Positions 1 to 6,740 of a stretch of DNA of 7,916 nt are shown piece by piece (positions within the stretch are counted from its first letter, which is position 1; each line of letters starts with the position of its first letter). The translations under genes and the position numbers were made by a program. The DNA lies in the NCBI GenBank assembly GCA_003224995.1, contig QIAI01000284.1:1-7916 (forward strand), in the 5' to 3' direction. Origin of the DNA: Acidobacteriota bacterium. GTDB lineage: Bacteria > Acidobacteriota > Terriglobia > Terriglobales > Acidobacteriaceae. The notes below the pieces were generated by a model. That model was not told the origin of the DNA. It ran no database searches and worked only from the letters and a program-made list of their open reading frames with translations.

Positions 1-2736
1 GTTCCAGCAACGATCGCATTTCTTGCCCTCCGCCTTGCTGACGGAGACAGCTACTGCGCCCGTTCCATTGCCCGACTCCTTCTGCTCCAATGTCACGGCA
101 GAAACAATAAACAAATAGCGCAGTTCCTCGCGATGTCGTGCCAGCACGGAATAAACCGCTTCGGCGGCACAGATCTTCACTTGGGCTTCGAGCGCTTTAC
201 CGATCTGCTTGGCATTGCGCGCAGATTCCAGCTCGCGCAACACTTGTTCGCGCACCCCGCGCAAGGTGCTCCAATCTTCCAACTGCTGCGGATCGTCAGG
301 CACCTGAGCTGTGCCAAGAATCTCCTGCGCCGTGGGAAACAGCGCCATGTGCACGCTCGCCGCGCGGCTCGTCAACTTCGGCAGATAACCCCACACTTCT
401 TCGCAGGTGAAGCTCATGATGGGCGCCAGCAGGCGAACCATGGCTTCCAGAATGCGCCAAATCACGGTCTGCGCCGCCCGCCGCCCGGAGGAATTCCCGG
501 CCGAGGTATAGAGCCGATCTTTGAGAACGTCAAAGTAGAACGCACTCAATTCGACGGCACAGAAGTTCAATATGCGCTGGTAGATTTTGTGGAACGCGAA
601 CTCCTCGTACCAGCGTGCCACATCGGCCGCCATCGCAGCCGTCTGGCGCAGCATGTATTGATCGAGCGCGCCAAGCTTCTCGAACGGCACCGCGTCGCGC
701 TCGGGATCGAAGTCGTAGAGGTTGCCCAAGCTGTACTTGAACAAATTGTTGCGGACCGTACGGTAATTTTCCGCAACGTTCTGCATGAGCCGCTCGGACC
801 CTACAACATCTTCGCGAAAGTCGACGGAAGCGACCCAGAGGCGCACGATGTCGGCGCCCAACCTGCCGGCAATATCGACGGGATCCACATCATTGCCGCG
901 CGACTTCGACAAGGCCTGGCCGTTTTCATCCAACGTCCAACCGACGGTGGCGACGTGCTTGTACGGCGCATGATTCTGCGTGCCCACCATGCAGAGCAGG
1001 GACGAGTGGAACCATCCGCGATGCTGGTCGCCGCCTTCAATATAAAGATTCGAAGTTGGTGGATATTCCGGCTCGGCGGCTCGCAGCGCAAGATAGCTGG
1101 ACCCCGACTCGAACCAGACATCCAGAATGTCCATTTCTTTCTTGAAGCTTGTGCTCTCGCAATGGTCGCACTTTGTGCCCGCCGGGACGAGCGCGTCGGC
1201 TTCGGGCGTGTACCAGGCATCGGCCCCGGCGCGCGCGAACAACCCTTCCACCTTGCGGTTCACGGCTTGATCGAGCAAGGGCTTGCCGCATTTTTCACAA
1301 AGAAACACAGCGATGGGAACGCCCCAGATGCGCTGGCGCGAGATGCACCAGTCGGGACGAGTGGCGATCATGTTTGAAATGCGGCCTTCGCCCCATGCCG
1401 GATCCCACTTCACTTTGCTGATCTCTTCCAGGGCCCGCGAGCGCAACGTCCCGCCTGGCATTGGCGTCTCCATGGAGATGAACCACTGCTCGGTCGCGCG
1501 GAAGATGATGGGATTGTGACAGCGCCAGCAGTGCGGGTAGGCGTGCTCGATGTTCTCGGTGTGCAGCAGCACGCCGCGCGCCTTCAGCAACTCAACGATC
1601 GAAGCGTTCGCCTCAAATACCTTCTTGCCCTCGTACTCGGGCAAGCCTTCGCGCAGGATACCGGCTTCGTCAACCCGCGAGGTGGCGTCCAGGCCGTACT
1701 TCAGGCCGGTGAGAAAGTCGTCGGCGCCGTGTGAGGGAGCCGTATGCACAACTCCGGTGCCCGTATCCATGGTGACGTACTCGGCCAATACCCCGAGAAC
1801 ATTTCGATCGAGGAACGGGTGCCGGAAGTTCACGCGCTCGAGCTTGCGGCCCTGGAAGCGCGCGATTTCCTGCGCGCCTTCCAGTTGGCATTTCGCGATC
1901 ACCTCTTGTGCGAGCTTTGCGCCGACGATGTAGACCTCGCCGCGCGATTCGAGCGCAACGTACTCTTCATCAGGATGAAATGCGACTGCCATCGACGCCG
2001 GCAGCGTCCAGGGCGTGGTGGTCCATATGATGGTGAACACTTTCTTGCCGCGCAGTCCCGCATCAACCGAAGCGGGATCATCCACCATCGCGTACTTCAC
2101 CCACACCGTCGGGCTAGTGTGGTTTTCATATTCGACTTCTGCTTCCGCGAGGGCGGTCTTGTCGTGGATACACCAGTACACCGAGCGCAGGCCCTTGTAC
2201 ACGAAGCCGTTCTCGAGGAAGTCATAAAGCGTGCGCAGAACGACCGATTCGTAGCCCGGCGTCATGGTCGAGTAGGGATGGTCCCAGCGGCCAAACACGC
2301 CGATGCGCTTGAACTGCTCGCGCTGCAGGTCGAGAAACTTTTGCGCGTACTTGCGGCACTCCAGCCGTACTTCCGTCGGATTCAGCTGCAGCTTCTTTTT
2401 GCCGAGCTGCTGGTCTACCTTGATCTCGATGGGCAGCCCGTGGCAATCCCAACCCGGGACGTAAGGTGCATCGAATCCCGCCATGCTTTTGGACTTCACG
2501 ATGAAATCCTTCAAGCACTTGTTGAGGGCGTGTCCAAGGTGCAGCGCACCATTGGCGTAGGGCGGCCCATCATGCAAGACATAGCCGGGAAGGCCTTGGC
2601 GCGCTTCCTGAATGCGCTCATAAATGCCCTCTTCTTCCCAGCGAGCCAGGATTTTCGGCTCATTTTGTGGCAGATTCGCCTTCATGGCGAAGCCGGTTTT
2701 GGGCAGATTCAACGTATGTTTCAGCTCGAGCGGCAC
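1..2736 (-). CDS. ileS: Isoleucyl-tRNA synthetase (C-terminus cut by window)
   Basis: Charges tRNA-Ile with isoleucine in the cytoplasm (class I aminoacyl-tRNA synthetase) and edits misactivated valine. An uninterrupted frame gives 912 residues running off the left end. Visible motifs: the HIGH signature as HLGH (66-69) after DGPPYANG; the CP1 editing domain with WTTTPWTLP (238-246) and HTAPSHGADDF (331-341), whose last D (340) matches the editing aspartate; a zinc ribbon with C480/C483 and C523/C526; DVWFESG; the KMSKS loop as ALSKS (608-612); and the C-terminal zinc-finger start KCDRCW (906-911). The finger indicates a bacterial type-1 enzyme with only a few tens of residues missing. The GTG at 2736 is the only start codon between the upstream in-frame stop (2770-2772) and Met18. 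AGGAG lies 11 bases upstream, slightly far. Identity is certain; the exact start is less so. Confidence 0.98.
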   Translation of the reverse strand, partial: MPLELKHTLNLPKTGFAMKANLPQNEPKILARWEEEGIYERIQEARQGLPGYVLHDGPPYANGALHLGHALNKCLKDFIVKSKSMAGFDAPYVPGWDCHGLPIEIKVDQQLGKKKLQLNPTEVRLECRKYAQKFLDLQREQFKRIGVFGRWDHPYSTMTPGYESVVLRTLYDFLENGFVYKGLRSVYWCIHDKTALAEAEVEYENHTSPTVWVKYAMVDDPASVDAGLRGKKVFTIIWTTTPWTLPASMAVAFHPDEEYVALESRGEVYIVGAKLAQEVIAKCQLEGAQEIARFQGRKLERVNFRHPFLDRNVLGVLAEYVTMDTGTGVVHTAPSHGADDFLTGLKYGLDATSRVDEAGILREGLPEYEGKKVFEANASIVELLKARGVLLHTENIEHAYPHCWRCHNPIIFRATEQWFISMETPMPGGTLRSRALEEISKVKWDPAWGEGRISNMIATRPDWCISRQRIWGVPIAVFLCEKCGKPLLDQAVNRKVEGLFARAGADAWYTPEADALVPAGTKCDHCESTSFKKEMDILDVWFESGSSYLALRAAEPEYPPTSNLYIEGGDQHRGWFHSSLLCMVGTQNHAPYKHVATVGWTLDENGQALSKSRGNDVDPVDIAGRLGADIVRLWVASVDFREDVVGSERLMQNVAENYRTVRNNLFKYSLGNLYDFDPERDAVPFEKLGALDQYMLRQTAAMAADVARWYEEFAFHKIYQRILNFCAVELSAFYFDVLKDRLYTSAGNSSGRRAAQTVIWRILEAMVRLLAPIMSFTCEEVWGYLPKLTSRAASVHMALFPTAQEILGTAQVPDDPQQLEDWSTLRGVREQVLRELESARNAKQIGKALEAQVKICAAEAVYSVLARHREELRYLFIVSAVTLEQKESGNGTGAVAVSVSKAEGKKCDRCWN

Positions 2737-2768
2737 TCTGGCATTTTCTCCTAAATGGTTGATTTTTA

Positions 2769-2797
2769 ATTATAGGGAGCAAGCGGAAGCGCGTCCA
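2769..2797 (-). promoter_or_regulatory. Sigma70-type promoter of ileS
   Basis: On the minus strand, TGGACG (2797-2792, four of six matches to TTGACA) is followed after 17 bases by a perfect TATAAT (2774-2769). Transcription would begin near 2762, giving a leader of only about 26 bases that contains AGGAG (2752-2748). Such a leader leaves no room for a T-box or other riboswitch. The match to consensus and the spacing are seen directly; activity is inferred. Confidence 0.65.
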
Positions 2798-2934
2798 TTC
2801 GAGCGCACGAACTGGCACCAAAGTGGTGGTCCATAGGTCTTGAAAATGCGCTGTCGATTCCGGACGAAAAAAGTGTACAATTTTCGTCGAGAGTGACGTT
2901 TGCCGCATCTAACCGTCTGAAAGTATTAGGAGAT

Positions 2935-2961
2935 GTTGTTCCCTTTGGGTCAGGGAACAGC
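2935..2961 (+). promoter_or_regulatory. Stem-loop in the leader of the tonB-like gene
   Basis: TGTTCCCT (2937-2944) is the exact reverse complement of AGGGAACA (2952-2959), with a 7-base loop. A G-T wobble (2936/2960) and a G-C pair (2935/2961) extend the stem to 10 pairs. No T-run follows, so it is not a standard intrinsic terminator. It could be an RNA structure that shapes mRNA stability or translation, or a dyad operator site bound as DNA. The dyad is seen directly; the function is inferred. Confidence 0.45.
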
Positions 2962-3071
2962 GAACGCTCGCATCATTTACTCGGACAGGCAACTTGGCAC
3001 TCCAGACACTCATCAGCTACAGGAGACGTCTACCCTAGCCAGCTCGGGGTTGAGTGAGCGCTGTATTTGCT

Positions 3072-4313
3072 ATGGCACCAGAAAATCAGAATTCCGAAAA
3101 TCGCGAGCCCCAACTAGATTTACTTCTACCCAAAGGCACATTGGACGTGCCGCTTTGGAAATCCCTGTTCACGGGCATTGATGCCGCCTTGTTTCCAAAG
3201 AAGCTTCCGCCGCTGGTGTTGACGTCCAGACCCGAAAATCCAGGCGAGCTTTGGGGAGAGCGACTTACACGCCCGTGGTGGCAGTCCATCTTCAGCAACC
3301 TGCGTGACGTGGTCGCGCCGCCAAAACTTCCGCCACTTCAGCTGACATCAAAGCCGGTAGAAGGCGAAAACGCGCTGGACGACGATCTCGCCTTGCCCTG
3401 GTATCGCTCGCTGTTTACCAATGTCAGGGAAGCGTTGTTTCCGGAAAAACTTCCGCCGCTGCAATTGACTTCACAGCCGGTTGCGGTGCGCGATATTTGG
3501 GGCTTCTACAATTACAAAAAAGATGGCGCGCTCGCCTCGACCGGAGTGCACGTTGTGCTGATCGCGTTGCTGATCGGTGGCACCATGTTCGCGCGCAAGA
3601 CCGCGACCACTGTCAAACCGACCGGACCGGTGATGCCGCTTCTTTCGGATGCTGATATACCTCCGCTTCCGCCTTCGAAAACTCAAGTTGGCGGCGGCGG
3701 CGGGGGTGGTGATCGCGACAAGCTCGCTGCCTCCAAGGGACGACTTCCAAAGTTGGCCATGGAGCAATTCACACCTCCCATGGTCGTGGTCCGAAACGAT
3801 AATCCCAAGCTGCCGATGGAGCCGACCGTCGTGGTTCCGCCGCAAATTAAGCTGGCGATGAACAACATGCCCAATCTCGGCGACCCTATGGCCGCAATTC
3901 CGAATGGGCCGCTTTCAAACGGTACGGGTTCCGGCGGTGGTATTGGATCAGGATCGGGCGGCGGTGTTGGCTCAGGCGAAGGGCCGGGAGTTGGACCGGG
4001 TAAAGGCGGAGGCATTGGGGGAGGGGTTTTCCACGTAGGTGGTGGAGTCTCTGCCCCGCGTGCGATTTTCCAGCCGGATCCCGAGTATTCAGAAGAAGCT
4101 CGCAAGGCGAAGTATCAGGGCGTGGTTGTGCTCGGCCTCGTGGTAGGGCCGGATGGACGGCCGCGGGACATGAAGGTGCTTCGCAGCCTCGGCCTCGGCC
4201 TGGATGAGAAGGCGATCGAGGCGGTGAAGAACTGGCGTTTCGATCCGGCCGTCAAAGACGGCAAGCCGGTAGCTGTCTATATCAGCGTGGAAGTGGATTT
4301 CCGTTTGTACTGA
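3072..4313 (+). CDS. TonB-family energy transducer with triplicated cytoplasmic repeat
   Basis: Predicted to carry proton-motive energy from an inner-membrane ExbB/ExbD-type motor to outer-membrane TonB-dependent transporters. The 413-residue protein has an N-terminal cytoplasmic part of about 150 residues with three 41-residue units (27-149). A single membrane anchor follows (about 154-173, with KK before and RK after). Next comes a Pro- and Gly-rich periplasmic linker (about 183-330) with a run of seven glycines at 207-213 and GSGGG-type stretches at 284-325. The C-terminal TonB domain (PF03544 type, about 335-413) has PEYSEEARK, VGPDGRPRD, LDEKAIEAVKNWRF and a final VDFRLY. No exbB or exbD is in the window, so the motor must lie elsewhere. 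The ATG at 3072 was chosen; a GTG at 3054, directly after an in-frame TGA, would add six residues. Neither has a clear ribosome binding site. A strong terminator follows, so it is probably monocistronic. Confidence 0.93.
   Translation: MAPENQNSENREPQLDLLLPKGTLDVPLWKSLFTGIDAALFPKKLPPLVLTSRPENPGELWGERLTRPWWQSIFSNLRDVVAPPKLPPLQLTSKPVEGENALDDDLALPWYRSLFTNVREALFPEKLPPLQLTSQPVAVRDIWGFYNYKKDGALASTGVHVVLIALLIGGTMFARKTATTVKPTGPVMPLLSDADIPPLPPSKTQVGGGGGGGDRDKLAASKGRLPKLAMEQFTPPMVVVRNDNPKLPMEPTVVVPPQIKLAMNNMPNLGDPMAAIPNGPLSNGTGSGGGIGSGSGGGVGSGEGPGVGPGKGGGIGGGVFHVGGGVSAPRAIFQPDPEYSEEARKAKYQGVVVLGLVVGPDGRPRDMKVLRSLGLGLDEKAIEAVKNWRFDPAVKDGKPVAVYISVEVDFRLY
3150..3518 (+). repeat. Three in-frame 123-base (41-residue) repeats in the tonB-like gene
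   Basis: Units start at residues 27, 68 and 109 (bases 3150, 3273 and 3396), an exact 41-residue period. The conserved core of each is P-x-[WY]-x-S-[LI]-F, then eight variable residues, P-x-K-LPPL-x-L-TS-x-P. Units 1 and 3 share 18 of 28 core residues; units 2 and 3 share 17 of 28. The DNA copies have diverged, so this is an old duplication rather than a fresh tandem array. The third unit leads into DIWGFYNYKK and the membrane anchor. The role is unknown; the position on the cytoplasmic side suggests a docking or oligomerisation segment. Confidence 0.85.
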
Positions 4314-4335
4314 GAATTAAACGAGTGTTGAAGGC

Positions 4336-4365
4336 AAGGGCCGCTGCATGCGGCCCTTTTTGCTT
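4336..4365 (+). terminator. Intrinsic terminator of the tonB-like gene
   Basis: AAGGGCCGC (4336-4344) pairs perfectly with GCGGCCCTT (4350-4358) around a 5-base loop (TGCAT). TTTTT follows, then GC and TTTT. It starts 22 bases after the tonB-like stop codon. On the minus strand the tail is poorer (TTGCCTT), so it may serve the convergent murI only weakly. Confidence 0.9.
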
Positions 4366-4469
4366 TTCAGGTGACACCAAAAGCCATCACCAAGCACACG
4401 AAGGAGAGCACTTCAAGGTTCGCCATTTGCACCGAACGTTTTCACCGGCGGCGGATACTCAGGCGATCA
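4359..4469. other. Convergent gap, tonB-like gene / murI
   Basis: After the tonB-like terminator there are about 110 bases before the murI stop codon. I see no separate T-tailed hairpin for murI here, and no gene. Open frames crossing this gap on the plus strand are antisense to murI and lack any family resemblance. Confidence 0.5.
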
Positions 4470-5288
4470 TTATTCCTTCAGATCTACATGCTCAACCGAG
4501 TTCACGGGATGACCCAGGAAGTTTGGCCCCATGCGGCGGAACTTTTCGACCGAATCGGTAGCAAAGAACTTCAAAGTGGGCTGGCCTCGCCTGTCCAAAG
4601 CTTTGTAAAAATCCCCGACCTTGCCGGCCACCGCTTTGGCCGTAGAGTGAGCCGAATCGACGATGCTGACGTGCGCGGGCGCTACGCGGCGCAGCAGCGG
4701 CTTGATCAGGGGATAGTGCGTGCATCCCAGCACCAGGACGTCCGCTCCCTGAAAGCCATCTCCGAACGCATCCTGCAAGTAGATGCCGGCGACCTGCTCC
4801 GTGACCGGGTGCTCCACCCAGCCCTCTTCCACCAGCGGAACTAGGAGAGGGCAGGCTTTCTCACGCGCCGCCATACCGCGTTGCTCCAGCGCTTTCCGGT
4901 AAGCATGGCTGCTCACCGTAGCTTCCGTGCCGATCACGACGACGCGACGATTCTTGCTGGCAGAGGATGCCTGTTCCGCGCCGGGTTCGACCACGCCTAT
5001 CACCGGAACATGAGCAGCGCGCTTGATCTGATCGAGGGCGAGAGCGGTCGCCGTGTTGCAGGCGATCACTAACAGGTTCGCGCCCTGCTGCTCCAGGAAG
5101 TGCGTCGCCTCGACCGCATAACGGCCGACGGTCTCAACCGACTTTGATCCGTAGGGAAGGCGGGCCGTGTCACCAAAGTAGAGATAGTCAGCGCTGGGTA
5201 TCAGCGCAACCAGCTCTTTAAGAACAGTGAGGCCGCCGAATCCCGAGTCGAAGACGCCGATTGCCGCTCTGCTTGGCGAGGAATTCAT
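4470..5288 (-). CDS. murI: Glutamate racemase
   Basis: Interconverts L- and D-glutamate in the cytoplasm, supplying D-Glu for the MurD step of peptidoglycan synthesis. The 272-residue length is normal for the family. The two-cysteine, cofactor-independent active site is complete: FDSGFGG with D14, GDTARLPYG (39-47), the first catalytic cysteine C77 in ACNTA, E154 in VEEGW, and the second catalytic cysteine C189 in GCTHYPL with H191. The start at 5288 gives a typical short N-terminus before IGVFDSG; there is no long extension like that of the E. coli enzyme. Only a weak purine-rich stretch (GATGGGCGA) precedes the ATG. The gene converges on the tonB-like gene and is divergent from the DoxX-like gene. 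Confidence 0.98.
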   Translation of the reverse strand: MNSSPSRAAIGVFDSGFGGLTVLKELVALIPSADYLYFGDTARLPYGSKSVETVGRYAVEATHFLEQQGANLLVIACNTATALALDQIKRAAHVPVIGVVEPGAEQASSASKNRRVVVIGTEATVSSHAYRKALEQRGMAAREKACPLLVPLVEEGWVEHPVTEQVAGIYLQDAFGDGFQGADVLVLGCTHYPLIKPLLRRVAPAHVSIVDSAHSTAKAVAGKVGDFYKALDRRGQPTLKFFATDSVEKFRRMGPNFLGHPVNSVEHVDLKE

Positions 5289-5343
5289 TGTCGCCCATCA
5301 TCATAAAGGAATTCGGAGCGCACACATTTGGCTGGTGTGGTTC

Positions 5344-5364
5344 GGCTGCACGATGAGTGCAGCC
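5344..5364. promoter_or_regulatory. Perfect dyad between murI and the DoxX-like gene
   Basis: GGCTGCAC (5344-5351) and GTGCAGCC (5357-5364) are exact reverse complements around GATGA. The dyad lies 56 bases before the murI start and about 147 bases before the DoxX-like start, with no T-run on either side. A position between divergent genes favours an operator or a leader hairpin over a terminator. I see no convincing -35/-10 pair in this 222-base gap. The dyad is seen directly; its function is inferred. Confidence 0.4.
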
Positions 5365-5510
5365 ACAATTCCTGCATGGGCGATCAACCCCATTGAGCGG
5401 CGTCCTTGTTCGTGAGCTTTCCCTGGGCAACTCATCCGCAGGCGAAAAATTGAGCTCGCAAATAGGCGGACTGCATCAGATGTGGCTGAGCAACGGAGGG
5501 CAGAGATCAC

Positions 5511-5894
5511 ATGGCACGGAAGATTGCTTACTGGATGACAACGGGGTTGTTGGCGGCGATGTCGCTGTTTGCGGCTTACGCCTACCTCTCGGGAGGTTCG
5601 CAAGCGGTCGAGGGATTCGCACGCGTTGGCTATCCCCAGCAACTGCGTATTCTGCTGGGCATCGCCAAGCCGTTGGGTGCGATTGCCCTCCTCCTTCCCG
5701 GCATCCCCAGGCTCAAAGAATGGGCCTATGCGGGATTTACCTTCGCCTGGATCGCAGCCTGCGTCGCACATTATCTGGCGAACGAAAAATCTGAGGCAGT
5801 CATGCCGCTCGTGTTGCTGGTGCTGCTCGCAGTATCTTATCTGACACGGTCGCCGGATCGCGCATTAGCATCGGACAACGCTCCTACGCGTTAA
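5511..5894 (+). CDS. DoxX-like small membrane protein
   Basis: A 127-residue hydrophobic protein with four predicted membrane segments (about 5-26, 45-63, 71-90 and 97-112). The pattern LGIAKPLGAIALLLPGIPRLKEWAYAGF (48-76) followed by a helix ending in AH (86-87) is what I recognise for DoxX-like proteins (DoxX_2 type, PF13564). The role of this family is not established; some relatives are linked to thiosulfate or quinone chemistry, but nothing here proves a redox role. GGAGGG (5495-5500) sits 10 bases before the ATG. The stop is 35 bases before the next gene on the same strand, so co-transcription is plausible. Family call fairly sure; function unknown. Confidence 0.8.
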   Translation: MARKIAYWMTTGLLAAMSLFAAYAYLSGGSQAVEGFARVGYPQQLRILLGIAKPLGAIALLLPGIPRLKEWAYAGFTFAWIAACVAHYLANEKSEAVMPLVLLVLLAVSYLTRSPDRALASDNAPTR

Positions 5895-5929
5895 AATCAG
5901 TCCTCGACAAATCTCCGAGGAGAAACTCC

Positions 5930-6652
5930 ATGCGAGTTTTCTTGCTCACCGTGGCGCTAGCGCTCGGTGGCTCTTCGTCCACAACGGCCCAGCTGGATGA
6001 CATTCTTAAGAAGGCTGGGGATGCGCTTGCACACCGTGACACCGCGGGCTTGAGCGATGACAAGATCATTGCAGGACTAAGGCAGGCATTGCAGGTGAGC
6101 ACCAGTAAAGCCGTAGCCCTGACCGGGCGGCCTGATGGCTTCCTGAAGAACGAGGCGATTAAGATTCTGCTGCCGCCGAATCTGCAAACTGTGGGCAAGG
6201 GCCTTCGCATGCTGGGCATGGGATCCCGTGTGGATGAACTGGAAATCGGCATGAACCGCGCTGCCGAACAGGCCACACCACAAGCCAAGCAGATTTTCCT
6301 GGTCGCGCTCAGGAAGATGAGTTTCGACGACGCGCGCCAGGTGCTTACCGGCGGCGATACCGCCGCGACCGACTATTTCAAGCGCACCAGTTCCTCGGAT
6401 CTCACTGTGGCTTTCTCGCCGATTGTCCACCGCTCCATGGAACGCGTCGGCGTAGTTCAGCAATACGATCAGGTACTTAACAGCAGTCCAGGCGGCAACC
6501 TTCTCGCCAGCCAGTTCGATCTCGACAAATACGTGGTCGGCAAAACGCTGGACGGCCTTTTTCACATGCTCGGGGAACAAGAAAAACAAATCCGCAAAGA
6601 CCCTGCCGCGCAGACCACGGCGCTTCTAAAAGAAGTATTCGGCCGGAAATGA
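5930..6652 (+). CDS. Secreted DUF4197 protein
   Basis: A 240-residue protein with a likely Sec signal peptide (1-20, a hydrophobic core then TTA before Q21), hence probably periplasmic. The rest matches DUF4197 (PF13852) as I know it: GLSDDKIIAGLRQAL near 40-54, a GFLKNEAIKILLP stretch, the hallmark MNRAAEQA, FDDARQVLTGGDTAATDYFKR, and a C-terminal HMLGEQEKQIRKDP helix with a terminal LLKEVFG. No catalytic residues are known for the family and no function should be assigned. AGGAG (5918-5922) lies seven bases before the ATG, which supports the start. It follows the DoxX-like gene by 35 bases and may share its transcript. Confidence 0.92.
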   Translation: MRVFLLTVALALGGSSSTTAQLDDILKKAGDALAHRDTAGLSDDKIIAGLRQALQVSTSKAVALTGRPDGFLKNEAIKILLPPNLQTVGKGLRMLGMGSRVDELEIGMNRAAEQATPQAKQIFLVALRKMSFDDARQVLTGGDTAATDYFKRTSSSDLTVAFSPIVHRSMERVGVVQQYDQVLNSSPGGNLLASQFDLDKYVVGKTLDGLFHMLGEQEKQIRKDPAAQTTALLKEVFGRK

Positions 6653-6672
6653 GGCAGGTTACTGCCCTGCCT
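6652..6672 (+). terminator. Weak stem-loop at the end of the DUF4197 gene
   Basis: AGGCAGG (6652-6658) pairs with CCTGCCT (6666-6672) around a 7-base loop, beginning on the last base of the DUF4197 stop codon. No T-run follows (GATTGATAG), so this is at best a weak or factor-assisted terminator, or an mRNA 3' end stabiliser. Confidence 0.35.
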
Positions 6673-6740
6673 GATTGATAGATTCGTATTGACGGCCGTC
6701 GCCGTTTGCTCTCTCCGCGCGCCTGAGCACGAAGTTGTTT

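Larger units (their letters stand above)
2737..3071. other. Divergent intergenic region, ileS / tonB-like gene
   Basis: About 335 bases separate the two divergent starts. The left edge holds the ileS promoter. On the plus strand TACAAT (2876-2881), preceded by an A-rich run, could be a -10 element for the tonB-like gene, but no good -35 lies 16-18 bases before it. A start there would give a leader of nearly 190 bases. A strong hairpin sits in that leader at 2935-2961. An open frame from 2933 has AGGAG touching its ATG, encodes nothing recognisable and runs into the tonB-like gene out of frame, so I do not call it. No RNA gene or known riboswitch is recognised. Confidence 0.5.

Noticed and set aside
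133..2754. Long plus-strand open frames over the ileS region (133-1377 and 1744-2754)
   Set aside because: They lie exactly antisense to ileS in the same codon register, a known effect of codon bias in GC-rich genes. They show no domain or motif, while the minus strand encodes an unmistakable IleRS.
2737..2768. T-box or other riboswitch controlling ileS
   Set aside because: The best promoter leaves a leader of only about 26 bases, too short for a T-box, and no specifier-loop or antiterminator structure is seen.
2816..2828. CACCA-AAG-TGGTG small inverted repeat
   Set aside because: Only five base pairs with a 3-base loop; easily expected by chance, and with no link to a promoter or start.
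2933..3181. Plus-strand 82-codon frame with AGGAG before its ATG
   Set aside because: AGGAG touches the ATG with no spacing, the product has no recognisable features, and it overlaps the start of the tonB-like gene out of frame.
3683..4105. Minus-strand frame rich in proline
   Set aside because: It is the complement of the glycine-rich linker of the tonB-like gene; poly-Pro is the expected shadow of poly-Gly codons.
4371..4844. Plus-strand 157-codon frame over the murI 3' end
   Set aside because: Antisense to murI, with no motif and no plausible ribosome binding site; murI has full catalytic signatures.
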